64,000 bases of DNA from the NCBI GenBank assembly GCA_964059195.1, contig CAXKWD010000003.1, positions 19,450,606 to 19,514,605 of the forward strand, given 5' to 3'. A program made the translations under genes and the position numbers. Below the pieces are notes generated by a model, which was given only the letters and a program-made list of their open reading frames with translations, did not search any database and was not told where the DNA came from. Below are positions 1 through 11,054 of this stretch, piece after piece; the first letter of the stretch is position 1, and every line of letters begins with the position of its first letter. The DNA comes from Ectobius pallidus (taxonomy: Eukaryota; Arthropoda; Insecta; Blattodea; Ectobiidae).

Positions 1-225
1 TAACAAAAGGCCCCATAACTCAAATATTCTTTATCGGATTTTCATGAAACTTGGTGTACGCATTTATAACGTTCATGGCAAGTAGCCTATTAATTTTGGA
101 CCTAATCGGTTGACCGGTACCAAAGTAACGACTGATTAAAGGTCACATGTTTTTTTTTAATTTTTGTCTACCGGTATAATTTGACAGTTAACACTATTCC
201 TTCACTTGTGCTTATCAAACGACAC
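1..225 (+). repeat. Dispersed repeat R1, partial copy
   Basis: This opens inside a repeat also present at 7500-7760, 9065-9640 and, inverted, 28340-28980. The diagnostic core is TTATCGGATTTTCATGAAAC followed by a TTTATAACG-type stretch and a TTTTGGACC-type stretch. It continues beyond the SINE: 430-530 matches 9500-9610. No coding potential. The family is not recognised. Confidence 0.75.
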
Positions 226-330
226 CATCAAACTGACTGAGTTGGCCAAACGGTAACGCCTTGGGCTCGTATTCTGGAGGTCTCCGGATCAAATCCTGGA
301 GCCGGCCGATTTGACATGGGATTTTTTTTA
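226..330 (+). mobile_element. SINE-A, tRNA-derived head, partial
   Basis: An A-box-like stretch (GAGTTGGCCAAACGGTAACG) is followed about 30 bases later by a B-box-like GGATCAAATCC, as in an internal RNA polymerase III promoter. The CCGGCCGATTTGACATGGG junction recurs in the copies at 63108, 39430 and 33945. The body after the head is short or lost. Non-coding retroposon fragment. Confidence 0.7.
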
Positions 331-560
331 TATTTTACTTTTATTTTGTGAGTGCGCGATTGTCAAGGTATCACAAATCTGTAGTTCTGCTGACGCTGGT
401 CGATTTTAATCTGATTAGAATAACTTATTTTCTGCATATCATAATTGCAATTATAATTGATTCAACTAAAACATACTGGCACTTTGTTATATCAGTTTAC
501 GTAATTTTAGTTCATTTATTTTTGATTGAATGTATTTTATAATGACTATATAACAGCCGT
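331..560 (+). repeat. R1 continuation
   Basis: The stretch TTATTTTCTGCATATCATAA and the following TGGCAC...ATCAGTTTAC block match 9500-9590 at good identity. In the 9.5-kb copy the same place carries an extra five bases, giving TAGCCTA (9514-9520). The short open frame here is not shared between copies and is not treated as a gene. Confidence 0.6.
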
Positions 561-1550
561 TTTCAAATGGTCTATTAAGATCCAAATCAACAACTGGAGT
601 TCTCACGCTTCTATATGAACGTACAAAGTCCACATTCTTTTTTTCCCCCCCTTGTCGTGAAATTGCTCGTAGATATTTATTTATATAACATCTTCCTAGC
701 GCTTCTTTCCCGCTCGCTTTGTCAAGGAAAGTGACGGCAATACAGTAGCAAATAAGCTGCTGTCAGATCCAGTAACATTTAAGGTCATTTGGAAACGGAG
801 GCGTCTGTCGGGAGCGTCTTTAAATTTCACTCGTTATCAATATTTCTCTTTTTTATAGAAACGAAAGTAATTGCCTGTTAAGTAGTGACGAATATTTCAA
901 GGAGAGATCTCCACTTAGGTCCTTAACTTTGAAATGAAATACTCGTTGCTTGATTGTATGCTTGTTATGTTATCTAACGACGGTTGTTGCTGCTACAGTA
1001 TGTGGGCCTGTAATCGTTGTCGGCGTGCCTGACATACAAAGTATGGAGCTGAAGTCATGGCAACCATTTTTTATCAAATTAAGGCGATGGTATCATGAAA
1101 TGTTGTAAGTCACGAGAGAGTCTTTTATTTCTGGTATATCGACGCTTAATTCTGTAGTATTGTGATGTACGGTTATACTAATAAGAGGCGATAGTAATTT
1201 AGTTGTGAGACAGTCACCGTGCAGAATGGATATGAGAAAATGTGAACAGCATTCTTACATCAAAATAGTCACTATGCAATGCCATTTTGGTAAAAATAAA
1301 TAGATTTTTGGGGTTTTAGTGTCAGAAAATCAAGCACATCCTAAAGTATAACTGTGTAAAATTTTATGCCGTTTGGACGCATGAAACAGGTGCTGACACC
1401 ATTTTTAAACTTCACTTTTAACTCTCAGTGCAGGCAAACTTTAATCACGAGTTTTCTCAGATCCAATTTTCATTTTTTCTCATTCTCATATCGGCTATAC
1501 TCCCACAAAAATTGGGATACAGCTGTGAAATTTCTCATAATGTGTAATAG
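561..1550. other. No recognised feature
   Basis: AT-rich sequence without a convincing open frame, RNA or terminal repeat. The 112-codon frame at 1366-1704 runs into the mariner derivative and the element nested in it, so it is accidental. Confidence 0.5.
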
Positions 1551-1642
1551 TACGAGAGCCGTCCACAAAATAAGTTTCCCCAGGGCCGTTTACAAAAACA
1601 AAACAAAATTTCATGGAAATATTTATTGCAACAGATATAGTA

Positions 1643-2553
1643 GGGGAAGGTTGCCTATGTTGGACCGATTTTATATTTTGTTACACCACGCCTGTATTAT
1701 GTAATTAATCGATAAAAAATATATTGTACAATAATCTACATTTTATGCACTTTCATCTGGTAGTATTATATTTTGTATAGATATATATCTCCAAGGCCTA
1801 CAATTTAAAATTTAGAAGTCTGTAAATGGTCCGACTTAGGAAACCGGTTGCTTAAGTTGGACCGATGGTAAAACTGTGAATAAAAAAATAATAATTGTAA
1901 TATTTTAAAGAACCTGTATTTTAACAATTTTATTAGGCACACATGGCATTTAAAGTAAGTTAGTTAGGGCCTATTATACAAAACCATTAATTATAATTTG
2001 TAAATTAGAAGCAAACTGTTTTGTACTGATAAAAGTGCTTCAAATAAGAAACAAAGAATAACCTAGGAAACAAATTGCATAAAAAATGTAAAATATATCA
2101 AATGTACCTAATCTGCCTATACGCTGAGATCAAGAATGGAAGTTATGGTGGTCCAAAATAGGAAACACGCAGTGGTCCAACTTCGGCAACTGGACGCCAT
2201 GTAAAGAAATATGATGCTGCAAGGACTCACAAAATGAAAAACTAGTTTTACGATATCTAGTTATTAACTAATGAAAGGCAGTTGTAAAATATAATGTAGG
2301 TAATTGTTTTGCTTACTCTTACTCTGGACAATAGCTTATAATCTGTAGCGCGACTCTTGTTACACAAACGAGAAGAACACAATAATTGCAGTTATTCTTT
2401 CTTCAAAGGCTGCAGCCAACTGACCGTTGTATCACGCGTCCTTGACAACATTTCTCACCAGTAGAGGCAACTTGAAGGTTTAAGTTACTAATACAAAGCA
2501 AAATATGAAGGAGGTCCAACTTAGGCAACGGTCCAACTTCGGCAACTCTCCCC
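1643..2553. mobile_element. TA-flanked TIR element nested in the mariner palindrome
   Basis: The left end GGGGAAGGTTGCCTATGTTG pairs with the right end, whose reverse complement reads GGGGAGAGTTGCCGAAGTTG; the TIRs are about 29 bp. TA lies on each side (1641-1642, 2554-2555), and the empty site is visible by comparison with 19515-19540. AAGTTGGACC-like motifs recur near both ends (around 1850, 2165, 2515 and 2530) in both orientations, as expected for transposase-binding sites. 911 bp, no transposase: a MITE of a Tc1/mariner-type group, subfamily unknown. Confidence 0.85.
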
Positions 2554-2554
2554 T

Positions 2555-3062
2555 AAGTGTTCGGCTATTTTTCAACATATTCGCCATAGTAATTAAGAAA
2601 TTTGTCATACCGTGGGACCAAATTTTGAACACTTTTGTCGTAGAAGTCTGCCGCCTGGGATTCGAACCACTATGTGACAATCATCTCCGCTTCTCTGTCG
2701 TTCTCTGTCAGTCTCTGACATTTATTGAGGTGTCAGTAAAGATTGTAATCACTGAGAGCGAGATCCGGGCTGTAGGGTGGATGTTCAAACATCTCCTAGT
2801 CGAACTTTTTCAGGAGACTTGCAGGGAGGTGTTTAAACCTCCACCCTACAGCTCGGACCGCGCACCCAGAGATTTTCATCTTTTCCTACCCCTCAAGAAA
2901 TGACAATGAATGACAGAGAATGGTAGAGATTGGCAGAGAAACGGAGAAAGTTATCACACAATGGTTCACATCCCAGGCGGCAGACTTCTATGGCACATGT
3001 ATTCAAAAGCTGGTCTCACGGTATGACAAATGTCTGGATTCCGCTGGTGAATATGTTGAAAA
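2555..3062. pseudogene. Mariner transposase C-terminal remnants, inverted pair
   Basis: The plus strand around 2880-3065 reads as the C-terminal part of a mariner transposase, with an SRYDKCLDSAGEYVEK-like tail. The minus strand around 2555-2700 gives the same tail inverted. Both arms lack the N-terminal helix-turn-helix and most of the DDE/D core and are interrupted by stops. The local pair of repeats GTAGGGTGGATGTT... and AACCTCCACCCTAC marks the axis. Dead coding DNA inside a foldback element. Confidence 0.65.
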
Positions 3063-3186
3063 ATAGTTCAACACATCCTAAATGTTTCCATTAAATTGTG
3101 TTTTTGTTTTCCCTTAATGGCCTTTGGGAAAGTTACTTTATGGACGCGTCTCGTATGTTTAATAAGATTTCCTATACGGGGCTTAG

Positions 3187-3705
3187 TTATTTAAATAGTA
3201 CATTGCGATACAAGTGCCGTAAGCGGTGCATACGGATCGAGGAAAGAGTCTGAAAAAAACGAGGCGCTTGCGCCGAGTTTTTTCAATTTTTGAGATCCGT
3301 TATGCGTTTACAGAACGAGTATTGCATGCTATTTTTTGCACGATGATTATTTATATCAATTTAGTTGTATTAATTGAGATATTAGCTGAAAATATTATGT
3401 ATATACTTTATTGAAGATACATGTTATATTTCATAAAGTGATTCGCATGTGTTGGTTGTTATGGGGACTGAATATTTGTCCTCTTAAAGCCGACACAAAC
3501 TGGAGGGCCTTGGTTCCGATCTTCCATAAAGGCTTGTATTATGATGGTTTTACTTACGACACTTGTACTTTTTGTAATTTTTATCGCACGGAGATTTCTT
3601 TTGTTTTCATAGCAACCAGATTGCGTGCGGGAATGTCAAGTTACGATCCACGGCAACAATATTCGTAAATACCACTAATTACTGTAGTTACGTCGTGCAA
3701 AAACA
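3187..3705 (+). repeat. Dispersed repeat R2 (~510 bp), copy 1
   Basis: This copy runs from TTGCGATACAAGTGCCGTAA to a TTACGTCGTGCAAAA-like end. The same sequence lies inverted at 4668-5173 and 11278-11744. No terminal inverted repeat or clear target duplication was found. Short open frames (62 and 85 codons) recur in part in other copies, but with different breaks, so they look like passengers of repeat conservation. The class is unknown. Confidence 0.8.
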
Positions 3706-4150
3706 TATATATTTAGTATAAACAGTAGGAAGAACTGTGTTAGTAATTTCCAACCACCCTGTATCGTTGTGTTAGAGAACACAGCAGTAGAGTTTAAAGT
3801 GTTGTGTGTTGCGACCAGCTAATTTGCCGGGTCGCCTTGAAACCCGATAAAGCGTGCAGCAATCATTCATTAGCATTGCTGTCCTTTTGAGTCTGGGTCT
3901 GATAATTACACCAGATAGGTAATCTGCTATAGCGTGACAAAGAAATTACGCCGGCTTTCTCTCGATTACTGTGCCCACTTCAGTACCGGGAAATATTCAA
4001 CCTTTCGCTATAATTATGCAAATTGTGAAAAGGATGAGAATATATACAAGCTCCCGTCTATTGCAATTTTAATACAAAAAACAATCAATTGGCTTTTAGT
4101 TTATAAATATAGTAGATCTATATTCCTGATTCGTGATTAACTGATTAGAT
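3706..4150. other. No recognised feature
   Basis: AT-rich sequence between R2 and the TTA microsatellite. The 68-codon open frame here has no family signature I recognise. Confidence 0.4.
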
Positions 4151-4156
4151 ATTTTA

Positions 4157-4206
<50 letters not shown>
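4157..4206. repeat. (TTA)n microsatellite
   Basis: About 16 uninterrupted TTA units directly abut repeat R3. The order fits a trinucleotide tail on the end of a retroposon lying on the minus strand. Confidence 0.9.
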
Positions 4207-4208
<2 letters not shown>

Positions 4209-4640
4209 TGTTTATTTATTCTGGCAGAGCTAAAGCCATTTGGCCTTCTCTTCCGCTCTACCAGTAAAAAAAACTACATTACTATTACATAACACAAATA
4301 AATAATATTACAGATAATTAATTAATACTTAATACTTAAATACCAAGAACTAAACATAGTTATAATTTATAAACTAGAGTGCTATAAAACATTAAATTAC
4401 AAAAGAAAATTACAAAATTAAATTACAAAATATAAAAATACTAAAGAAAATAATTAGGATTATAGCCTAAGATATTTAAAATTATACTAACTAATACTAA
4501 AGAGAAAAACGTATAGTTACAAGAAGTTAGGCTACGGGTTACAAATATCAAAAAGAGCTCCAATTAAGATTTCTAGTTACTACTATCTAATATGGCATGA
4601 TCTCACTCGTATGTACTGAAGCTATATTATGGAAAGTATA
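4207..4640 (-). repeat. Dispersed repeat R3, copy 1
   Basis: It starts with a hairpin-prone block (TTTATTCTGGCAGAGCTAAA ... CTCTACCAG) and continues through an AT-rich body also found at 13076-14030. The adjoining (TTA)n tract suggests that the element's 3' end lies at the left, as in non-LTR retroposons or SINEs with trinucleotide tails. This classification is inference. Confidence 0.65.
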
Positions 4641-4667
4641 GAATATTTAATTTAATTTATTTATTTA

Positions 4668-5173
4668 TTTTTTGCACGACGTTACTAATTAGTGGTACTT
4701 ACGAATATTGTTGCCGTGGATCGTAACTTGACATTCCCGCACGCAATCTGGTTGCTACGAAAACAAAAGAAATCTCCGTGCGGTAAAAATAACAAAAAAG
4801 CACAAGTGCCGTAAGTAAAATCATCATAATACAAGCCTTTATGGAAGACCGGAACCAAGGCCCCCTAGTTTGTGGAAACTTTCACAGGAAAAGTATTCAG
4901 TCCCCATAACTACCAACACATGCGAATCACTTTCTGAAATAAACATCTATCTTTAATAATGTATATACATAATATTTTCAACTAATATCTCAATTAATAT
5001 AAATAAATTAATATAAATAATCATCGTGCAAAAATAGCATGCAATACTCGTGCCGTAAGCGCATAACGGATCTCGGAAATTGAAAAAAAAAACAAGGCGC
5101 TTGTGCCGAGTTTTTTCAAACTCTTTCCTCGATCCGTATGCACCGCTTACGGCACTTGTATCGCAATATACTA
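4668..5173 (-). repeat. Dispersed repeat R2, copy 2
   Basis: Inverted relative to copy 1. It reads TTTGCACGACGTTACTAATT at its left edge and CTTGTATCGCAATATACTAT at its right. Position 5041-5050 (GCAATACTCG) is the empty version of a site that carries TAGGCCTA in copy 3. Confidence 0.8.
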
Positions 5174-5300
5174 TAACCTGGTAGAGATAAGACCATCAGG
5201 TCTTCTCTTCCCCTCTACCAGGATTCCAAAACTACAATTAGGCTACAATATAACTGTAGAAATACAAGAAACATACAGTAAGAAAAAATTTAAAAAGTAC
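5174..5300. repeat. R3-related hairpin fragment
   Basis: CCTGGTAGAGATAAGACCAT and GTCTTCTCTTCCCCTCTACC repeat the hairpin block seen at the start of R3 copies at 4207 and 13076, here in a more symmetric form. Confidence 0.5.
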
Positions 5301-5325
5301 TAGTAATAAAGATGCTAAATGAGAA

Positions 5326-5328
5326 TAA

Positions 5329-5378
<50 letters not shown>
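5326..5378. repeat. (AAT)n microsatellite
   Basis: Uninterrupted AAT units. The isoleucine-rich frame on the opposite strand is an artefact of this tract. Confidence 0.9.
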
Positions 5379-5423
5379 TTAAAATTATAGTAAAAATACA
5401 ATACAATGAATAGGTACTCGCTA

Positions 5424-5555
5424 TGAGATCCGAAGAGAAAAGACCACTTGGAAGACCTAGACGTAGGTGGGAGGACAATATTAGGATAGATTTAAGGGCA
5501 GTAGGATTTGCGAGGGATGATTGGATGGAGTTAGCACAGAATAGGGTTGGGTTTT
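5424..5555 (+). pseudogene. Non-LTR reverse transcriptase, extreme C-terminal fragment
   Basis: Translation gives RPLGRPRRRWEDNIRIDLRA, then VGFARDDWMELAQNRVG. This tail is also encoded at 51025-51399, 57930-58297 and partly 44396-44540. Only about 45 codons remain, and the frame ends just before the final R-T-Q-type residues. It is the 3' end of an endonuclease/reverse-transcriptase element (RTE/L1-like by general appearance; clade not proven), probably 5'-truncated on insertion. Confidence 0.85.
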
Positions 5556-5559
5556 GCGC

Positions 5560-6438
5560 TTAAGATCATATGATTGTTTTTAATTATTCTTTTGGCCTAT
5601 TCAGTAGCATTTAAACAGCATCTTAATTCCAATTTCCACACTGTCATTTGATTCTTATATGCTTCTAAATAATTGTTTTTGCCTATTATTTATGCTGTTC
5701 TTGGTAATAAACTTTGCTTACACATAGGCTAAATCTTGTTATTGTTTCCACAAGTCTTTCGGTTTGTTGCGTAGAATACAATATTTGTGACACACATAAA
5801 CACTGTACGATATTTTATAACAATTGACAATATGTGAATGCCTCAGTTCAAGTTCATATAATATGTTTTAATCTATGCTATATTTTAAATAATAAGTGAC
5901 AAGGTCAATTTTATAATTTTATTATTGATTATTGTAAATATTTTACTTTGACAATACATTGAGCTCAATGTCGTTTTATATTCTATCTTATTAAGTGATG
6001 AATTAACTTAATATTTTAAGCATTTTATAATAAACAATAAAAGCTAAATTAACATCATAGTTTAGTTTTCTCTTCTTTTTTTTTCTCATATAAACTTCAG
6101 CTTTTTGTTTTTAATATTAGTGGTATATAGGCGGAATTTACCTAAACTACTAAATTGTTGCGTTAGGTTAGTTTTCTTTCCTTACTTTATTAAGGGATAT
6201 AAGGAGTAACCTTTCAAATAAATTCTATATATTCAACCCTTTAGATCAAAATGAAGTATATCAATAGGATGAAATAGGCTTGTAAGTAGTGACTTCTGTA
6301 TTACACATACAGTCATTTGAAGTGAACAAAGGTTATGGACAAGTTATTTCCCTTATTGAACAAGGCTAAGATTAATTCTCTTAGACGCGAAAGAAAAAGG
6401 GAGGAGCAGGGGTGAGGAGTGGGCATGGCGGATCCGGT
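5560..6438. other. No recognised feature
   Basis: AT-rich sequence. I found no terminal repeats, paralogous copy in this window, RNA gene or open frame worth naming. Confidence 0.5.
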
Positions 6439-6446
6439 TTAATAAC

Positions 6447-7094
6447 TAGACCTGGGATTTTAGGCTCTAAAAAATTAGTTTTAGGCACCTAAAATAGGCT
6501 TACAAAACAAGTAAAAAGGCTTTTAAAAATAAAATATGTTCTTAAAATATGCTTTAAAATGTGTAAATAGATAGAAAATAGACTTTAAAATATTACAATA
6601 TACACTTAAACTGCAACATGGTCTTTTTTTTACTGCAAGAAACGTGGTATACCTATTCTTAACAGAATTAACTGCAAAATTAAGCATCATGAACTACATT
6701 CACTTAAACAGATGTTCTTTTACTGGTGACTTGACACAGTAGTCCTTCCCCCTTAATCCTCCCCCTCCCCCATCAGTCAGCATTCCTTTAGCAGACAATT
6801 GTTTGGAATGAACAAGTTTCTGTGAAAACCCCACCTCTGCTGTTCTGCTTTTCATTGAGGGATGTCCATTGTGATTGTAAAAACTACAGAAGTCGAATTT
6901 TATTTTAAATGTACAAAATAGGCATTTTAAGCACTAAAATAGTAAAATAGGCTCTAAAAGTCCAAATAGGCATTTCAGGGACCTATAAAACTTTATAAAT
7001 ATAAGTGATTTATCATGAAATGTCAACATATTTAGAAATTTTCATGTTATTTCATAAGGAACAACATGGCATTTGCCTTAAAATCCCAGGTCTA
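6447..7094 (+). mobile_element. hAT MITE family M1, copy 1
   Basis: The ends TAGACCTGGGATTTTAGGC and GCCTTAAAATCCCAGGTCTA form TIRs of about 19 bp. A perfect 8-bp target duplication TTAATAAC lies on each side (6439-6446, 7095-7102), diagnostic of hAT transposition. The interior is packed with AATAGGC and its complement, the usual arrangement of subterminal transposase-binding repeats. 648 bp, no transposase. Related copies: 20933-21640, 33276-33922, 58325-58997, and diverged 26334-27171. Confidence 0.93.
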
Positions 7095-7102
7095 TTAATA
7101 AC

Positions 7103-7368
7103 ATAAACCACTGTGCATCACATTGGAAAGACTCCGGGCACTCGGGCTTACAGCGTCACTAATGCTAATGACCACGGTAACAGCAACACAGATGTGCACA
7201 GATTAGCAGTGCAGGTTGTTACGTAACCAAATCTCTTAATGCTATGATCTGATTAGGCTGTTAATAACATCCATCTTGCTCTTCCATAACTCCTAGAACA
7301 AGGAAGCGTCAAGTTCAAACCAGAGATGACCAAAATGCTACCCATTACCTGCTTTCATGTATATCATC
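7103..7368. other. No recognised feature
   Basis: Spacer between two transposons; nothing identifiable. Confidence 0.4.
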
Positions 7369-8077
7369 CAGGGCCGTGGAAAGAAAGCAAGGGCCCCAAG
7401 GAAAAGTTTTCCCGGGCCCCCGTCAAATATTAAATTCACTACCCAACTCCCCCTTTATAATGTATGCAACAAAAGGATTATGTAATGATATTACATAATT
7501 ATTAAGTGCCAGAATGGTACCAGTACTTTATGATATTGTCTGGTAGACAGGACTGTCTGTGTACCTGTCCGTTTGTCTGTAAGAGAGATAGTCTAACTCA
7601 AATACGCTTTATCGGATTTTCATGAAACTTGGTATACCATTTATAACGCCCATGGGACGAAGCCTATTGATTTTGGACCAAATCGATTTACTGATGCCGG
7701 GCACGAAACGGAAAAATACATAAAAATATTCTACTTAGGAACAATGTACCAGTTTAATTTTTGAAAATTATGATTTTAAATGCCGAACGTTAGTGAGACC
7801 TACTGTTGAGTCCAAAAGGATTTCTGCTTCTACTTTTCAAAAATATAAATGTTTCTTCAAGAATAATCCGTTTCAGATTAACTGATTAATTCCGTGTCAT
7901 TGTTATACGACAGGACAATGCAGGTAAAATAAACACATAAAACATAACTTAAGCTGTTTATTGACTTATAACCAATTTTATTTTAGAGTAAGTTTAGAAA
8001 GTAAAAAAATAAGACCTGGTCGGCCGGGCCCGCGGGGCTGCAGCCCCGGCTGCCCCTCCCTCTCGTCGGGCCTGTGT
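7369..8077. mobile_element. Possible hAT-type element with R1 inside
   Basis: It begins CAGGGCCGTGGAAAGAAAGC and ends near GGGCCTG. ATATCATC precedes it (7361-7368) and ATATCAAC follows (8078-8085), a possible 8-bp duplication with one change. Both ends are unusually G+C-rich, as in the CAGGGCCGTAG element at 42366. An R1 copy occupies about 7500-7760. The TIRs are only partly matching, so this stays tentative. Confidence 0.4.
7500..7760 (+). repeat. R1 copy
   Basis: Contains CTTTATCGGATTTTCATGAA, the TTTATAACGCCCATG block and the TATTGATTTTGGACC block shared with position 40-110. It is preceded by a degenerate TGTCTGT-rich stretch corresponding to the GACA tract of the 28.8-kb copy. Confidence 0.8.
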
Positions 8078-8089
8078 ATATCAACTGAC

Positions 8090-9060
8090 ACTTCGAGAAA
8101 TTTGAAGTACTTTTGTCTAAAGCTGTCTATAACAAAGTTTTTACATCGTTTTTACATAGTTTTTACATAGTATTACATAGTTTTTCGCCGATAAGTCGTG
8201 AACGAAAGCTGTGCAATGCAATCCGAAAAATATAGAAATTGGCGAACACACGAGTCTTAGAATTCTACACAACCAGACCTAGATATTTTCGAACACATTT
8301 TAGAGAATTTTTGAACGAAAAGCTCATTTTTAAAAACGACTTGCTGCCAGGGATAGACTGGGGATAAAAATCGACCCGGAAATTATTTAAAAAGTGACTC
8401 TGAGCAACACAATAATAATAAAAATAAACGATAACAACAACAATAATAATAATAACACAGGCCAACAGGCATTTTGGTGCCTTGGAATTTATATTTATTC
8501 TTGGGTATATTTAGGTCGCTGATGCCAAAAGTGCCATTAGTTTTGCCCTATCAGCTTTAGTTTTTGAGATATGGTATTACCAGTAGGCATATTATCCCAT
8601 TTTACGTTTGATATAAGTAAAAATAGTGCCTATTTTTCCCTTCTAAATCATGTGAAGAAAAAAGCAACACACTAACATTACATTAACATTACAATAACAA
8701 TATAACATGGGGTCTTTCAAAAAATTGATATTATCACATACTGTACGGTCGTTTATGACTTATGAGCCGTCAATTTGAGGGCCAAAAAATAATCCAACTT
8801 TTACTTTTTCTGTACTTCGTGCAGTTTTCGTCCTACGTGTCCAAAGTATGGTCAAGAACCTTCACTAGCTATATTATCAAGCAAGATCTTGTTTCGCTAG
8901 ACTAAAGAGTTCACGAATAAAATCTATATAAAAGGAGAGCTGGTAGAGAAAAACTGTTTACATATTTGGAATAAGCACACTAAGTAGGCCTATAGCCTAA
9001 ATCCGGTAAAACATCTGAGACTCCAAACAAAAAGTTTTTTTTCTTTTTTTGTTGGGCTGT
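8090..9060. other. No recognised feature; short AAT/AAC-rich tract
   Basis: 8410-8457 is a mixed AAT/AAC low-complexity tract. The remainder gave no paralogous copy, TIR or RNA. Confidence 0.45.
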
Positions 9061-9064
9061 GTTA

Positions 9065-9640
9065 TTTATTTTATAATGGTACTTTATGAGATCGTGTGGT
9101 GGACGGTAAAATGTCTGTCCGTCTGTCTGCCTATCTGTCCGTGAGTAAATTACACTTTAACGGAATTTTATGAAAATTGGTATACGTATTTATAACGTCC
9201 GTGAAAAGATGGACCAAATCGATTGACCCGCACCGGAGTAATGTCCAATCTAGTGCCTATTTTATGGTAATATATTATACAGAATTTATCAAATGCAAAT
9301 CAGTTCTCATGACAACATATTGGTTAACAGTGTTCATATATGGCTTTGGAAGTTGCAATACAGTTAGCCATAACAAATAACACCACCAACATATTCTTTC
9401 ACATATGCTTATCAAACTTTAGACATTTGTTCTTAACTTATGTGAACTCTGCTTAATGAATCGATCTGGAGCTTAACTCGGGAATCGATTTAAAAAATAA
9501 TTTATTTTCTGCATAGCCTATCATAATATTGCAATTATCACTGATTAAACAAAATCAATCTGGCACTTGGGTACATCAGTTTACCTGATTTTATTTATTT
9601 TTCATTTTATGATGCCAAACATTATAATCATTTTTTAAAA
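9065..9640 (+). repeat. R1, longer copy
   Basis: ATGGTACTTTATGAGATCGT, then a GTCTGTCC-rich tract, the ATTTTATGAAAATTGGTATA core and a downstream half matching 180-530. At 9514-9520 it carries TAGCCTA where the paralogue at 435-445 reads only GCATATCATAA, a five-base insertion at TA. Non-coding. Confidence 0.75.
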
Positions 9641-9644
9641 TTAA

Positions 9645-10130
9645 TCACATAGAAATTACATAACAGTAACAACTTGTGTAAGAAAATTGTTGAATAATTT
9701 AAATGCTATTTATGAGTCAATAGAATTCAATTAGGGTACTCATCAGCTCTTGGTTAAAGACATACATTTTCCTCTGTATGTAACCATGGTTACAAGACTC
9801 ACGTGTCTTTTGTTTGAGTTGCAGCCTACTTAAAAACATGTGACGAACTGCAACTAATTAAAGTATAGCCAAGCCGTGAAGCACGTAGCGGGACAGGGCC
9901 ATTGTATTGTACTTAGCAGACACGAGGCGATGTTACAAAATCATGTTTTCAGCTCTGGTCTAACTTGTACAACAAAGCGTACTCGTTTTGCATATTTATC
10001 AATCTAGCTCAACTTTTTATTTTTAATTAATGTCTACCAAAATGCTCTATTAATTAGCATGTACGTATTTCCCCATCATATTGTCGTTGACAATTTTTAG
10101 GAATCTTCAACGATTCCCTGAACATTTTAC
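9645..10130. other. No recognised feature
   Basis: AT-rich spacer without identifiable structure. Confidence 0.4.
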
Positions 10131-10681
10131 ATTACCGCCTTTAACTTAGCTCTTAAAAAAATGTATCTGAGACCACTGGCAACCATAGGCGTACCGAGGG
10201 GGGGGTTTGGGGGTTTTAACCCCCCCCCATTGATTAAAAAAAAGGAAAATTGTATAATATTTATAAGTCTGCCCATAAATTACTTAATAGGCCTACAAGT
10301 ATAAAGCGTGGGAAGCTAAAAAATTGTTATTTTGCGTCTTAATTTTTTAAAATTTCCGGAGGAGGACCCCGCGGATGTTATAACCCCCCCCCCATATGGT
10401 CGGCCTGGTTACGCCTATGCTGGCAACAGTACACTGTTGTCATGTGAACTGTGATTTGGATTTGATAATTCTGTGTAAAAAGGGATTAAGTATTCTCAAA
10501 AAATTTGATTTTGAGCACTTAAAATCAAAATGTTTTAAAATCCTTTCTAAGTGAGCACTTATATCTTCAAGATACTGACAAAATTCCAAGACTCGACCTA
10601 TTATAGTTTAGGCTCTTCGTTGATTCTCTGTCAGTTAGTCAATTAAATCAGGACAAAGCCTGATATATATAGGGAAGAGAT
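10130..10681 (-). mobile_element. Helitron fragment (5' terminal part), split by a hAT
   Basis: 10420-10681 matches the 5' terminal ~270 bp of the Helitrons at 34807-35411, 37389-38257 and 40983-41873: the ACTGGCAACA, ATTCCAAG...CTATTATAGTTTAGGCTCT and CAGGACAAAGCCT blocks, ending at a TATATATA/TC-type terminus. It is the most diverged copy. The left limit is uncertain because the 3' hairpin end is missing. A 236-bp hAT is inserted at 10184. Confidence 0.75.
10184..10419. mobile_element. Small hAT MITE with perfect target duplication
   Basis: The ends CATAGGCGTACCGAGG and TGGTTACGCCTATG are inverted with mismatches. CTGGCAAC is duplicated exactly (10176-10183, 10420-10427). The target lies in the Helitron, whose other copies read ACTGGCAACA uninterrupted. 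The interior has long C and G runs just inside the ends. Non-coding. Confidence 0.9.
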
Positions 10682-10684
10682 GTA

Positions 10685-11044
10685 ATTTATGCATTTCTAT
10701 TTTTCTACATTAGTGATATTTTTGGACCTATATGGGAAATATACCGAGTATCCTTTCGTATTTCCGTAGCTCTACGCCTATGGCAAAATGTGCCAAGAAT
10801 ATGAATGAATATGTATGTCATATCCGAAAGGCTATGATTAACAAAATTAAAATTTTAGAGAAGAAATAAAAAAAACTGTCTACCATGAAAACCACCAACG
10901 TCTTATTTGTCATGAACTCTTGAGTTTTATGCATGAATTTGAGATTGCAGCACTATTTCAAGATGAGCCATAAACTTCTTAATTCTTACTTGTTTACCAT
11001 TTTAGGTGTTATTTATTAAATATCATTCCATCATCTTCAATACA
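10685..11044. other. No recognised feature
   Basis: Spacer between the Helitron fragment and SINE-B. Confidence 0.4.
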
Positions 11045-11054
11045 AACATTTAGT

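Larger units (their letters stand above)
1553..3153. mobile_element. Palindromic mariner derivative, split by a nested element
   Basis: Both ends resemble CGAGACGCGTCCATAAAGTA and are flanked by TA (1551-1552 and 3154-3155). The interior is a large imperfect palindrome: inverted and direct versions of the 3' third of a mariner transposase meet near 2830. The region 2555-3060 is homologous to 19530-19960. The palindrome is interrupted by a 911-bp insertion (1643-2553). Removing it restores the GCAACAGATA...AGTGTTC context seen at 19515-19540. No intact transposase, so only trans-mobilisable. I infer a foldback origin from two mariner 3' ends. Confidence 0.8.

Noticed and set aside
4463..4533. 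TAGCCTA and TAGGCTA in R3 as further TA insertions
   Set aside because: The R3 copy at 13383 and 13956 has the same length at these points, so these are base substitutions, not insertions.
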